DNA of 64,000 nucleotides. Origin: Chloroflexota bacterium. GTDB taxonomy: Bacteria > Chloroflexota > UBA6077 > FW602-bin22. Under the pieces are notes generated by a model. That model was not told the DNA's origin. It searched no databases and worked only from the letters and a program-made list of their open reading frames with translations. The position numbers and the translations under genes were made by a program. Below are positions 1 through 8,291 of the stretch, one piece after another. Numbering within the stretch: position 1 is the first letter of the stretch; each line of letters begins with the position of its first letter. Location of the stretch: positions 1 to 64,000 of the forward strand of contig SCUE01000003.1 in the NCBI GenBank assembly GCA_004297775.1, given 5' to 3'.

Positions 1-16
1 TGAGCGTGTCGGTCAT
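1..16 (-). CDS. 5' end of an unidentified minus-strand gene (truncated by window edge)
   Basis: On the minus strand an ATG (positions 16-14) is preceded by AAGAGGAGA about 10 nt upstream, a good Shine-Dalgarno. Only five residues (MTDTL) lie inside the window, so the product cannot be named. It would be divergent from the MerR-like gene at 187, a common arrangement for a MerR-type regulator and its target. This is a weak call based only on the ribosome binding site and the divergent geometry. Confidence 0.35.
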
Positions 17-174
17 CGTGTCGGTTCTCCTCTTGGCGAAATCAAGCATCCCAATGAGAACCGCGCGGTGGCCGTCTGTCAACGGCCTCCGCTTCTACAC
101 ACATCCGGGGACACGACCATCAACCGCCAGGCTAGAGTGGGCCGTTACGTGGTGTAATAGACACTTCGATCGAG

Positions 175-180
175 TATTAT
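175..180 (+). promoter_or_regulatory. -10 box TATTAT for the MerR-like gene, leaderless spacing
   Basis: TATTAT ends exactly 6 nt before the ATG at 187. Transcription normally starts about 7 nt after the -10 box, so the mRNA would begin at or next to the start codon. No Shine-Dalgarno is present in the intervening 6 nt (GGTGGC). No good -35 is visible; a short GTGT-N5-ACAC dyad lies at 152-164. Confidence 0.55.
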
Positions 181-186
181 GGTGGC

Positions 187-690
187 ATGAGGATTGGTAA
201 GGTCAAAGACGCGCTCGGTGTTCCCGTTCCAACTCTGCGGCGTTGGACTCAGGAGTTCGCTCCCGGTCTGAGTGCGGATGCCCTGGCTAGCGACGGGCGT
301 CCGCGAGAGTTTTCGCCACGCGATCTGCGTCTCTTGCGTCGGGCGAAGGAGATCTTGTCCGGCGAGGACGTGACGTATGAGCGTGCCCGCCGAACATTGG
401 CGGGCGAAGGACTCCTGACTCAACCAGAGATGGATCCCCAGGCCGGCGGCGTGCAACGCGACGACACGGCCGCGCGGGAGGCGGCCGAGCAGTTCGTGCG
501 TGACATCGTCGCGCGATCACTCACAGAGTTCGTGGCGACTCAGTCGCGAACCGTGTCGCGTCTGGAACAACTCGAACGAGAGGTGCAGGCACTGCGAGTC
601 CAACTGGCCTCGGCGCCAAACGCGTCGCCCGCGACTCCGGGCGAGTTACGGACGGACGCGCCTCGGCGTGGTTGGCCCCGCTTTCCGTAG
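187..690 (+). CDS. MerR-family-like HTH transcriptional regulator
   Basis: Predicted 167-aa cytoplasmic DNA-binding protein. The first ~70 residues have MerR winged-helix style: an N-terminal 'RIGKVKDALGVPVPTLRRW' helix-turn-helix, then 'REFSPRDLRLLRRAKEIL' as the wing and following helix. Residues ~95-140 are a likely coiled coil ('QSRTVSRLEQLEREVQALRVQL') suited to dimerisation, followed by a Pro/Ala-rich tail. No effector-binding domain or metal-binding cysteines are seen, so the ligand is unknown. The start is the ATG 6 nt after a TATTAT box. A truncated divergent gene at the window edge is a possible target. The MerR class is fairly secure, the function is not. Confidence 0.7.
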   Translation: MRIGKVKDALGVPVPTLRRWTQEFAPGLSADALASDGRPREFSPRDLRLLRRAKEILSGEDVTYERARRTLAGEGLLTQPEMDPQAGGVQRDDTAAREAAEQFVRDIVARSLTEFVATQSRTVSRLEQLEREVQALRVQLASAPNASPATPGELRTDAPRRGWPRFP

Positions 691-915
691 GAGATTCGAA
701 TCCCTGAGAAGCGGCGCACGCGTCACCGGATCGATATCAACACCACCGGCATCGGCTGAGTCCGTGATGCGACGTGGTGCACTGGCCTTCAGGGGTCGTC
801 GCGCCATTCGCGCGCCGCGCCATCGAGCGTACGTCAAAGGATCACAATCACGCGATTGCCCGACTGTGCGGCTGCACTACATCACAAGCGTATGTACGAA
901 CAACTGGAGAATTGT
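691..915 (+). other. Intergenic region, 225 bp, no gene recognised
   Basis: Between the MerR-like gene and the SDR gene. No convincing ORF or tRNA is present. A TTCGAAT sequence near 693-699 looks like a tRNA T-loop, but its flanks do not pair on either strand. A promoter for the SDR gene may lie near TATGTA (about 891-896), weakly supported. Confidence 0.4.
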
Positions 916-1668
916 GTGAATCTAGGGTTACGAGGCAAAGTCGTCGCGATTACCGGCGGTGGTGGTGGAATTGGGCGCGACTGTGCCGATCTCTTCGCAC
1001 GCGAAGGCGCGCTCGTCGCGGTCTCGGACGTCCGCTCGGATGCCGCGGAGGCCGTCGCGCTGATCGCGCGAAACCACGGGGTCTCGACGCATGCCGCGCG
1101 TCTCGACGTCACTGATCCGGTCGACGTGGCCGCGTACTTCCAGACCGTTGAATCGACTCTTGGTCCGGTCGATGTCCTGGTGAACAACGCCGGCATTTTT
1201 CAGTCGCGGTCGCTCGATGAGTTGACGGTCGCGGACTGGGATCGCGTCATGGATGTGAATCTCAAGGGCGTGTTCATCTGCTCTCAGGCGGCGTTGCGCG
1301 TCATGCGGCCACGACGGCGCGGATCGATCGTGTCGATTGCCTCGCTTGCGGGACAGGTCGGCGGAATTCATGCCGCCGCGAACTACGCGACATCGAAGGC
1401 AGGAGTCATTTCACTGACCAAGTCCTTGGCGAAGCACGCCGGACCGTTCGGGATTCGCGTGAACTGCGTCAATCCGGGTGTCATCGATACGCCGATGACG
1501 CAGCCGTGGCCACCGGACGTTCTCGCCTCGATGGCGCGGCAGACTCCGCTCGGTCGACTCGGGCGACCGGATGAGGTGGCGCGCGTCATCGTATTTCTAG
1601 CATCGGACGGCGCGAGCTTCGTTCACGGTGCACACGTTGACATAAATGGCGGCGTCCACATGGATTGA
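916..1668 (+). CDS. SDR-family NAD(P)-dependent oxidoreductase
   Basis: A 250-aa classical short-chain dehydrogenase/reductase, cytosolic. Visible motifs are the Rossmann glycine motif 'TGGGGGIG' near residue 15, 'NNAG' near 90, the catalytic Ser in 'SIVSIASLAG', the 'YATSK' active-site Tyr/Lys, and 'NCVNPGVIDT' after it. The C-terminal 'GAHVDINGG' is typical of FabG-like members. I place the start at GTG 916 because GGAGA sits 6 nt upstream and the family begins just before the Rossmann strand; an ATG at 856 would add an atypical 20-residue leader. The substrate cannot be deduced and the neighbours give no pathway. Confidence 0.9.
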   Translation: MNLGLRGKVVAITGGGGGIGRDCADLFAREGALVAVSDVRSDAAEAVALIARNHGVSTHAARLDVTDPVDVAAYFQTVESTLGPVDVLVNNAGIFQSRSLDELTVADWDRVMDVNLKGVFICSQAALRVMRPRRRGSIVSIASLAGQVGGIHAAANYATSKAGVISLTKSLAKHAGPFGIRVNCVNPGVIDTPMTQPWPPDVLASMARQTPLGRLGRPDEVARVIVFLASDGASFVHGAHVDINGGVHMD

Positions 1669-1682
1669 CCGCGAAAGCGGTC
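1667..1682 (+). terminator. Hairpin with GAAA tetraloop after the SDR gene
   Basis: GACCGC-GAAA-GCGGTC is a perfect 6-bp stem closed by a GNRA loop, beginning inside the SDR stop codon. It lacks a U-tract, so it may be a processing or mRNA-stability hairpin rather than a true intrinsic terminator. It also occupies the spacer of the promoter of the next gene. Confidence 0.4.
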
Positions 1683-1684
1683 CA

Positions 1685-1690
1685 TATAAT
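1685..1690 (+). promoter_or_regulatory. Consensus -10 box TATAAT, leaderless spacing
   Basis: A perfect TATAAT lies 6 nt before the ATG at 1697. TTGACC at 1665-1670 resembles a -35 but is only 14 nt away, shorter than the usual 16-18. The geometry predicts a transcript starting at the ATG. Confidence 0.6.
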
Positions 1691-1696
1691 CGCCCA

Positions 1697-3094
1697 ATGA
1701 GTCTACCGCGCGATCTCGGCCAACTGCGCGCGTCGGGCTATCAGCCGTCATCGGTCAAGGACGAAATGCGACGCAACTTGATCGACAAGATTCGGCGAAA
1801 CGAGACGCTGTTTCCCGGCATCGTCGGGTACGACGACACGGTGATTCCGCAAGTCGAGAACGCCGTGCTGTCCGGTCAGGACATCGTCCTCCTCGGCGAG
1901 CGTGGTCAGGCCAAGACTCGGCTCGCTCGATCGCTGGTTTCACTCCTGGACCCCTCTGTGCCGGTCGTCGCTGGCTCCGAGGTCAACGACGATCCGATGG
2001 CGCCGATTTCCCGTTTCGCGATATCGGAGATCGCCGAGAAGGGCGACGCCACGCCGATTGCCTGGATCCGGCCCGACAGTCGCTACGGCGAGAAGCTGGC
2101 GACACCCGACATCACGATTGCCGACCTGATTGGCGAGGTCGACCCGATCAAGGTTGCGGAGGGGCGGTATCTCTCCGACGAGATGACCATCCACTATGGG
2201 TTGCTGCCGCGAACAAATCGTGGCGTGTTCTGCATCAATGAGTTGCCGGATCTGGCCGAGCGGATTCAGGTCGGCCTCTTGAACATCATGGAGGAGCGCG
2301 ACGTCCAGATTCGCGGCTACAAGGTGCGCCTCGAACTCGATCTCTTCGTCGTCGCGAGCGCGAATCCGGAGGACTACACGAACCGAGGCCGGATCATTAC
2401 GCCGCTGAAGGACCGATTCGGCACCCAGATACGGACCCATTATCCGCGCGCGATCGGTCACGAGATCGACATCATGGAGTCCGAGCGAGCGCACTACGGC
2501 GTGGCTGGCGTTGAGGTGCGAGTGCCTGGCTATATGAAGGAGATCATCGCCGAGATCACGCACGCCGCGCGTCGGTCGTCTGAAATCTCGCAGCGGTCAG
2601 GCGTCAGTGTCCGCGTGTCGATCACGAACTTCGAAAACGTCGTCGCGAACGCCATCAAGCGCGCCGTTCGGCAGGGTGAATCAGTCGCCGTTCCGCGCAT
2701 CTCGGACCTCATCGCCACGCGCGCGTCGACGGGTGGCAAGATCGAACTGGAGTCGTTTGGCGAGTCGCGTGACGACCGAGTCCTGGATAGGATCGTCCAA
2801 ACCGCCGTTCTGGCGGCCTGGGCTCGGCAGTTCTCGGCGGTAGAACTGAAGCCGATCGTCGACGCCTTCGAAGCCGGGAGTCAGGTTGAGGCGTCGGACC
2901 ACCTCGCCGCGACGACCTACATTCGATCGATCGCCGCGATTCCACCGCTGCGAGAGATCATCGGACGCGTCGTCGAAGACGACACGAGCGAGCCAACGTT
3001 GGCGGCGGCTACTGAGTTCGTTCTCGAGGGTCTGCACCTGAATCGGAAGCTGAACAAGGATCGTGTCGACGGCACGAATCGCTACCGCGGCTAG
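1697..3094 (+). CDS. ChlI/MoxR-type AAA+ ATPase (magnesium-chelatase-like)
   Basis: A 465-aa cytosolic AAA+ ATPase of the magnesium-chelatase I-like group. The Walker A reads 'GERGQAKT' (Ala in place of the usual Gly before Lys), Walker B is in 'GVFCINELPDL', and sensor 1 is in 'VVASANPEDYTNRG', followed by the 'LKDRFGTQIRTHYP' segment. Residues ~90-170 form a long insertion between the Walker motifs, as in ChlI relatives. Such ATPases usually act with a VWA-domain partner to remodel or load metal into a target, but no VWA gene is adjacent here. The start is the ATG behind TATAAT; an upstream in-frame ATG (1646) lies inside the SDR gene. Confidence 0.8.
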   Translation: MSLPRDLGQLRASGYQPSSVKDEMRRNLIDKIRRNETLFPGIVGYDDTVIPQVENAVLSGQDIVLLGERGQAKTRLARSLVSLLDPSVPVVAGSEVNDDPMAPISRFAISEIAEKGDATPIAWIRPDSRYGEKLATPDITIADLIGEVDPIKVAEGRYLSDEMTIHYGLLPRTNRGVFCINELPDLAERIQVGLLNIMEERDVQIRGYKVRLELDLFVVASANPEDYTNRGRIITPLKDRFGTQIRTHYPRAIGHEIDIMESERAHYGVAGVEVRVPGYMKEIIAEITHAARRSSEISQRSGVSVRVSITNFENVVANAIKRAVRQGESVAVPRISDLIATRASTGGKIELESFGESRDDRVLDRIVQTAVLAAWARQFSAVELKPIVDAFEAGSQVEASDHLAATTYIRSIAAIPPLREIIGRVVEDDTSEPTLAAATEFVLEGLHLNRKLNKDRVDGTNRYRG

Positions 3095-3455
3095 CTGTGT
3101 CATCCTCATAGCCGCGTTGGCGTGCGGGCCGCGCGCGGCGGATCCTGTGCCGACGGCGATTCCAGCACACCGCGCCACGCGCGCGCGAGTCATCGAGTCG
3201 CCGACGGCCGTTCCGAGCGCAACGCCGACAACCCCGCCCCGTTTGACGCCGGCCCAGGCGCCGTCGAACGTCGATCCGTACGCTGCCTTCTACGCCACCG
3301 AGCGCGATGGAATCTACGTCACGAGTCGAAACGCGCGAGCTCGCTACTTCTACAAGTGGGATGATCACCGTTGGTTCGGAGTCGATGACCGAGTGTGGTT
3401 CCGCACGACTGAAGAACTGATGGCGGTGTTTCCTGGGCGCGTGGCGGCCCCCTGA
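3063..3455 (+). CDS. Small predicted lipoprotein
   Basis: A 130-aa protein with an N-terminal signal peptide ending in a lipobox 'LIAALAC' (Cys ~21), predicting export and lipid anchoring at the outer face of the membrane. A Pro/Thr/Ala-rich linker (residues ~25-75) leads to a ~55-residue C-terminal domain rich in aromatic and basic residues ('RARYFYKWDDHRWFGVDDRVWF'), which I do not recognise. It overlaps the ATPase gene by 32 bp, suggesting co-transcription. The start GTG is the only one giving a signal peptide. Confidence 0.65.
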   Translation: MSTARIATAASCVILIAALACGPRAADPVPTAIPAHRATRARVIESPTAVPSATPTTPPRLTPAQAPSNVDPYAAFYATERDGIYVTSRNARARYFYKWDDHRWFGVDDRVWFRTTEELMAVFPGRVAAP

Positions 3456-3469
3456 TCTCGGCCGTCCGG

Positions 3470-4135
3470 ATGGGCCCAACTGCTCGCGCCGACAATCCAG
3501 GCGTGTTGACGCGCTTCTCTGCACTCGAGAGGTGGACGCACTGGAGCTATGCGTTCATGTTTCTCATTCTCATCGTCACGGCGATTCTTATGATCGCGTC
3601 GCCGTTGGCGAGATCGATCGCGATCGGGCCGACTCGCCTCGTGCCGCTCGTCCACGTGGTCTCCGGCGCGCTCCTCGTCCTGGCGGCCGTGCTGCCGTTC
3701 CTCAGTGGTCTGCTGAGGGCTGTCCTCGCTTCGCCGGGTGTCGATCGGGTGCGCATTGGCGCGGCACTGCGTGAGATCGGGGCCGTGTCCCGGCGAGCGC
3801 TTCAGGGCCGAAGTCTGGCGCGGTTCAACTGGGGACAGCGCGCGAACATTGCGTTCACCCTTGGAAGCCTCGGTCTGTTTGCGATCACCGGAGGCTTGAT
3901 CTGGCTGGGGCGAGTCGTTCCCTACTGGATCCAGGAACCGATGTACGAACTGCACGTGCTGCTGGCGATCGTCAGCGTCGTTGTGCTACTCGCGCACATC
4001 GCGATGGCCCTAACTCATCCAATGGCGATGCGGGGAATGATCGACGGTGCGGTGGGCCGCCAATGGGCCAACCGCCACCACCGACGATGGGTCGAGCTCG
4101 CCGACCCTACACCGCCGCGATCGACGCCTCGATGA
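3470..4135 (+). CDS. Di-heme membrane cytochrome b (FdhI / cytochrome b561 type)
   Basis: A 221-aa integral membrane protein with four predicted helices (about residues 22-45, 58-82, 122-145, 155-185). It resembles formate dehydrogenase gamma subunits: an 'RFSALERWTHWSY' entry into helix 1, a His in 'VPLVHVVSG' of helix 2, and His residues in 'YELHVLLA' and 'LLAHIAMALTHP' late in the protein, as expected for b-heme ligands. Such subunits pass electrons between periplasmic redox partners and quinone. No formate dehydrogenase or cytochrome partner is nearby. It follows the lipoprotein gene by 14 bp and its 3' end overlaps convergent argD by 29 bp. Confidence 0.75.
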   Translation: MGPTARADNPGVLTRFSALERWTHWSYAFMFLILIVTAILMIASPLARSIAIGPTRLVPLVHVVSGALLVLAAVLPFLSGLLRAVLASPGVDRVRIGAALREIGAVSRRALQGRSLARFNWGQRANIAFTLGSLGLFAITGGLIWLGRVVPYWIQEPMYELHVLLAIVSVVVLLAHIAMALTHPMAMRGMIDGAVGRQWANRHHRRWVELADPTPPRSTPR

Positions 4136-5300
4136 TTGCCATCGCCTCGTCGACATCGCCACGATTGATGATCAACGGCGGCACCATACGGACTGTGCGA
4201 GAACCGGTCGCGTTCAAGATCAGCCCGCGTGACAACGCCTGCTGCGTGATCTGAGGCGCCACGTCGGCGTCGAGGTCGAAGGCGACCATCAGCCCGCGGC
4301 CCCGGATCTCGGTGATCCGGCCGACGCGCGTCTGCAAGTCGCGCAGCCTGTCGACGAAGTGCGCGCCCATGTTGCGCGCGTTCTCGTGCAATCGATCGCG
4401 GAGAATGACACGGACCGTCGTGACCCCGGCCGCACAGGCAAGCGGATTGCCACCAAAGGTCGATCCGTGGTCCGATGGCGCGAACACGGATGCCTTCTCA
4501 GTTGCCACGCACGCCCCGATCGGCACACCGCCGCCGAGCGCCTTGGCCAACGTGAACACGTCCGGCGTTACGCCGTACGGCTCGTAGCCCATGAACGTCC
4601 CGGTGCGTCCGATTCCGGTCTGCACCTCGTCCAGCATGAAGAGGATGCCCTTCTCGTCACACAGGGCGCGGATACCGGCAATGTACTCGTTGGTTGCGAT
4701 ATGCACGCCGCTCTCGCCCTGAACGACTTCGAGCAGGACCGCGCACGTGTTCGAATCGACCGCCGCGCGCATCGCCGCCAAATCGTTGAACGGGATGGTG
4801 ATGAATCCGTCGAGCATCGGCGTGAACGGCTTCTGGAACTTCTCCTGACCGGTCGCGGCGATCGTTGCCATCGTTCGACCGTGGAACGACCCGGTCACCG
4901 TGATGATGCCGAACGCGCCGTTCAGGTTCATCTTGCCATACTTGCGCGCGAGTTTGATGGCGGTCTCGTTCGCTTCGGCGCCGCTGTTCACGTAGAAAAC
5001 GCGATCGCCACAGGTATTCAATATCAGCAGTTCGGCAAGCTCCAACTGGGGTGTGCTGTAGTAGAGATTGCTGACGTGGATCAGCTTCGCGGCCTGATCC
5101 GAGATCGTCCTCACCAGGTCCGGGTGCGCGTGGCCGAGCGCGTTCACCGCGATGCCAGCGACGAAATCCAGGTACGACTTTCCTGAATCATCCCAGACGC
5201 GGGCGCCCTGACCGCGCGTGAGCACCACCGGCAGACGATTGAAGGTCCGCATGTAGTACTTCCGCTCGAGATCGGCCCAGGCTACTTTCTGATCGACCAT
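4107..5300 (-). CDS. argD: Acetylornithine aminotransferase
   Basis: A 397-aa class-III PLP aminotransferase for the fourth step of arginine synthesis (N-acetylglutamate semialdehyde to N-acetylornithine), cytosolic. 'VNSGAEANETAIKLARK', the PLP-ring Asp in 'FMLDEVQTGIGRTG', and the Schiff-base Lys in 'FTLAKALGGG' are all present. Assignment to argD rather than a GABA or ornithine aminotransferase rests on the adjacent argB and argJ. The ATG has GGAGGAG 4 nt upstream. It is the last gene of a three-gene minus-strand operon. Confidence 0.9.
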   Translation of the reverse strand: MVDQKVAWADLERKYYMRTFNRLPVVLTRGQGARVWDDSGKSYLDFVAGIAVNALGHAHPDLVRTISDQAAKLIHVSNLYYSTPQLELAELLILNTCGDRVFYVNSGAEANETAIKLARKYGKMNLNGAFGIITVTGSFHGRTMATIAATGQEKFQKPFTPMLDGFITIPFNDLAAMRAAVDSNTCAVLLEVVQGESGVHIATNEYIAGIRALCDEKGILFMLDEVQTGIGRTGTFMGYEPYGVTPDVFTLAKALGGGVPIGACVATEKASVFAPSDHGSTFGGNPLACAAGVTTVRVILRDRLHENARNMGAHFVDRLRDLQTRVGRITEIRGRGLMVAFDLDADVAPQITQQALSRGLILNATGSRTVRMVPPLIINRGDVDEAMAIIEASIAAV

Positions 5301-5313
5301 CTTTCTCCTCCGC

Positions 5314-6147
5314 TCAACCGGCGCTCGCGCGCCGAATCATCGTTCCGACACCGAGGTTTGTGAAAAGCTCGCGAATCAGCGCGTGCGGCTGGCGTCCATC
5401 GACGATGTGGGCTTCGTGGACGACGTCGAGTGCCCGGATGCAGGCCGCGGCCTTCGGAATCATGCCGCCGGTGATGACGCCGTTGGCGATCAAATTGCGG
5501 GCGCGCGACTCGTCCAGGTCCGTCAGGAGTGTGCCGTCTCGATCCTTGATTCCAGGGACATCGGTCAGGAACAGCAGTTTCTCCGCGCCGAGCCCGACCG
5601 CGACCTCGGCCGCGGCGGTATCGGCATTGAGATTCAGTTGACTTCCTGATTCGCCCAGCGCGATCGGCGCGAGGATGGGAATGTATCCGTCGCCACTCGC
5701 ACGGACGACGAGAGACATGTCCACATCGGTCACCTCGCCGACCGACCCGAGGCGGGCGTCCTTGACGCGGCCACGCAACATGCCGCCATCGACGCCGCTC
5801 AGCCCGATCGCGCGTCCGCCGAGGGCGATAGTCCGACTGACCAGTTCCTTGTTGACGAGCCCGGCCAGCGTCATCGTGACGATCTGCATCGTCTCGGCGT
5901 CGGTTACGCGGAGGCCGTCGACGAAGACCGCCTCCTTTCGCATGCGTTTCAGCCAGTCAGTGATCGCGGCGCCACCGCCGTGGACGAGCACGACGTGGAT
6001 TCCAAGGTTCTTGAGAAGCACGGCGTCGGAGAGCGTCGTGTCACCAGAGCCGAGCGTGCTGCCGCCGATCTTGACGACGATCGATTTCCCGGCGAGCCGC
6101 CCGACGAATGGCAATGCCTCACTGAGCGACTGGATCGGATCGCTCAC
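5314..6147 (-). CDS. argB: Acetylglutamate kinase
   Basis: A 277-aa amino-acid kinase family enzyme phosphorylating N-acetylglutamate. Seen: 'VVKIGGSTLGSG' (ATP phosphate loop), 'VLVHGGGAAI' (substrate loop) and 'LNLNADTAAAEVAVGL' near the nucleotide site. The start is GTG 6147, which overlaps the argJ stop as GTGA, implying translational coupling; a longer in-frame start (6195) would run far into argJ. A gap of 13 bp separates it from argD downstream. Confidence 0.92.
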   Translation of the reverse strand: MSDPIQSLSEALPFVGRLAGKSIVVKIGGSTLGSGDTTLSDAVLLKNLGIHVVLVHGGGAAITDWLKRMRKEAVFVDGLRVTDAETMQIVTMTLAGLVNKELVSRTIALGGRAIGLSGVDGGMLRGRVKDARLGSVGEVTDVDMSLVVRASGDGYIPILAPIALGESGSQLNLNADTAAAEVAVGLGAEKLLFLTDVPGIKDRDGTLLTDLDESRARNLIANGVITGGMIPKAAACIRALDVVHEAHIVDGRQPHALIRELFTNLGVGTMIRRASAG

Positions 6148-7346
6148 GTCGTGTAACGCCCGTTGATGTCGATGTAGCCCTCGGTCAGATCGCATCCCCA
6201 GGCCCGGCCGACGCCTGACCCCAGATTCAGGTTGGCCCAGATTTCGACATCTGGCCCGCCGAGCGCGCTGACTCCCTGATCCCGATCGAAGGCCTGGATC
6301 TCCCCGCCGCGCATGAGCCAGACATCGCCGATTCGCAAGTCGACTTTACTTTCCTCGATCTGCGCGCCGCTGTAGCCCATTGCGCACAGGATGCGACCCC
6401 AGTTGGGATCAGCGCCGTAAACCGCCGTCTTGACGAGGCTCGACGATACGACCGCTTTGGCGGCGCGGCGGGCATCGGCCGCGTCGACCGCGCCCTCGAC
6501 GATCATCTCGATGAACTTCGTCGCGCCTTCGCCGTCGCGCGCAATCGCCCTCGCCAGATCGGCTGCCACGGCCGTGAGCGCGGTCTTGAACGTGGCCGCG
6601 GCTGGATGGCCGGAGTCGATCGGTCGGTTGCCAGCCTGGCCGTTGGCGAGGACGATCAAACTGTCATTCGTGCTCGTATCGCCATCGACGGTCATTTGAT
6701 TGAACGACTCGTCGGCCGCCTCACCGACTAGGCGCCGAAGGTAGTCCGGCGCGACTGCCGCGTCCGTCACCAAGAATCCCAGCATCGTCGCCATGTTCGG
6801 GTGGATCATCCCGGAGCCTTTGGCGATTCCCGCGATCGTGATGGTCTTGCCATCGATTCTGAGGCGGGCCCCGGCCATCTTCGAACGAGTGTCCGTGGTC
6901 ATGATCGCTCGCGCGGCGTCCGCGCCACCGTCAGAACGCAGCACGATCGAGTCGATACCCGGCTCGACGCGATCCATCGGCAGGTGGACGCCGATCACGC
7001 CCGTCGATGCGACGACGACATCGGACGGATCGATGCCCAGTTTGCGCGCGGTTAGGTCGATCATGCGCTCCGCGTCGGCATGCCCTCGCTTGCCGGTGCA
7101 GCAGTTCGCGTTGCCGGCATTGACGACGATCGCCTGACATCGACCGTTCTTCAGCCGCTGTTCGGAGATCGTGACCGGCGCGGCACGTACCTTGTTTCGC
7201 GTGAACACTCCGGCCGCCGTCGCCGGGACAAGCGAGTAGATGATGCAGAGATCGAGACTCTGGCCGTCTTTCTTGATTCCAGCGTGCACGGACCCGGCGG
7301 TGAATCCGGTTACGTCCGTGATCGCGGCATCCGCGATCAGTTCCAT
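6144..7346 (-). CDS. argJ: Bifunctional glutamate N-acetyltransferase / ornithine acetyltransferase
   Basis: A 400-aa ArgJ, which transfers acetyl from N-acetylornithine to glutamate (cyclic arginine pathway) and may also acetylate from acetyl-CoA. The autocleavage site is visible in 'GMIHPNMATML', where the Thr becomes the N-terminal nucleophile of the beta chain; 'GADPNWGRI' lies in the C-terminal half. The start is the ATG with GAGGAG 9 nt upstream; a 50-residue upstream in-frame extension is low quality and crosses the promoter. It is first in the argJ-argB-argD operon; argC is not in the window. Confidence 0.93.
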   Translation of the reverse strand: MELIADAAITDVTGFTAGSVHAGIKKDGQSLDLCIIYSLVPATAAGVFTRNKVRAAPVTISEQRLKNGRCQAIVVNAGNANCCTGKRGHADAERMIDLTARKLGIDPSDVVVASTGVIGVHLPMDRVEPGIDSIVLRSDGGADAARAIMTTDTRSKMAGARLRIDGKTITIAGIAKGSGMIHPNMATMLGFLVTDAAVAPDYLRRLVGEAADESFNQMTVDGDTSTNDSLIVLANGQAGNRPIDSGHPAAATFKTALTAVAADLARAIARDGEGATKFIEMIVEGAVDAADARRAAKAVVSSSLVKTAVYGADPNWGRILCAMGYSGAQIEESKVDLRIGDVWLMRGGEIQAFDRDQGVSALGGPDVEIWANLNLGSGVGRAWGCDLTEGYIDINGRYTT

Positions 7347-7397
7347 ATGGGCATGCTCCTCGGACGAACCCGCGTAACAGGGCGGAAAGTGGGCGCG

Positions 7398-7403
7398 ATT
7401 ATA
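7398..7403 (-). promoter_or_regulatory. -10 box TATAAT for argJ operon
   Basis: A minus-strand TATAAT 51 nt upstream of the argJ ATG, which has its own Shine-Dalgarno, so this would be a leadered transcript. It lies only 9 bp from the divergent TATACT of the M50 peptidase gene, so the two promoters probably compete for polymerase. No clear -35 or arginine-type operator is visible. Confidence 0.5.
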
Positions 7404-7412
7404 CATCGCCCC

Positions 7413-7418
7413 TATACT
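7413..7418 (+). promoter_or_regulatory. -10 box TATACT for M50 peptidase gene
   Basis: TATACT lies 21 nt before the GTG at 7440, leaving a leader of roughly 15 nt with only a weak TAGG ribosome site. It is back-to-back with the argJ -10 box. Confidence 0.45.
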
Positions 7419-7439
7419 CCGACTCTGGACGTAGCGTAG

Positions 7440-8207
7440 GTGAGATACCTTCCACCCATTCTCCGCGGTTCTCGCTTTGGCGGATCGCCGGGCCAAATCG
7501 TGATCCTGGCTGTCATCGTCCTTGTGGCATTGCTGATGTTCGGCGGGGATCCGTCGCCGGAAGGTCTCGCCCGTTCGGCGCGCGATTTGGCGGTCCTACT
7601 GGTTGCCTTCGTCGCAAGCCTGACGCTGCACGAGTATGCCCACGCGTCAGTCGCGACACTCCTCGGCGACGACACTGCGCGCCGGATGGGACGCCTGACG
7701 CTTGATCCGCGTGCGCACCTGGACCCGCTGGGCACATTCATGATGGTGATGACGCTCATCCTCGGCTTCGGCCTCGGGTGGGCACGGCCGGTGCCGGTCA
7801 ATGCCTGGCGCTTGCGACCGGGGCCACGCGTCGGCATGGCGATCGTGGCAATCGCCGGTCCACTGATGAATCTAGTGCTCGCTTTTGCGGCGATCCGCTT
7901 GTCGCTCGGCCTTGTCGCGACTGGCGCTGATCCCGTGGTCAAGGGCGTCCTGAATTATTTCGCGCTGATCAACGTGGTCTTGGCGATCTTCAACATGCTG
8001 CCGATTCCACCATTGGACGGGTTCCGCGTACTCGTCGGCATCCTGCCAGAGGCGCCGGCTCGCTCGGTCGCCGCGATCGAGCCGTACGGTCCGATGATCC
8101 TGCTGCTCGTCATTTTCATGGGCAGCGGACTGGTCGGCGGCATCATTCGGGGTGTTGGCTACCCGCTCATGCGGGCAATGGGTAGCTCGATCGGTGGGTT
8201 CGGCTAG
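7440..8207 (+). CDS. Site-2 protease family (M50) membrane metallopeptidase
   Basis: A 255-aa polytopic membrane protein of the compact, PDZ-less S2P class. The zinc motif 'HEYAH' sits near residue 63 and the third metal ligand motif reads 'NMLPIPPLDG' near 185; both are intact, so it should be active in intramembrane cleavage. About five or six hydrophobic segments are visible. It differs from the PDZ-containing rseP at 58-59 kb, so the genome has at least two S2P-type enzymes. The substrate is unknown. Start GTG 7440 is set by the -10 box and the leading hydrophobic segment. Confidence 0.85.
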   Translation: MRYLPPILRGSRFGGSPGQIVILAVIVLVALLMFGGDPSPEGLARSARDLAVLLVAFVASLTLHEYAHASVATLLGDDTARRMGRLTLDPRAHLDPLGTFMMVMTLILGFGLGWARPVPVNAWRLRPGPRVGMAIVAIAGPLMNLVLAFAAIRLSLGLVATGADPVVKGVLNYFALINVVLAIFNMLPIPPLDGFRVLVGILPEAPARSVAAIEPYGPMILLLVIFMGSGLVGGIIRGVGYPLMRAMGSSIGGFG

Positions 8208-8291
8208 CTGACCTCGGTCGGACACCGCATTCGGCAGGTCGCGTCGGCGCTCGGACTGCTTCCCGCGCCCCGCCTCGATCGATCGCCCTAT

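Noticed and set aside
676-720. tRNA-like T-loop TTCGAAT after the MerR-like gene
   Set aside because: The flanking bases do not form a 5-bp T-stem on either strand and no acceptor or anticodon arms can be built around it.
1665-1690. TTGACC/TATAAT as a full sigma-70 promoter
   Set aside because: The spacer is 14 bp, too short for a normal -35/-10 pair; only the -10 box is kept as evidence.
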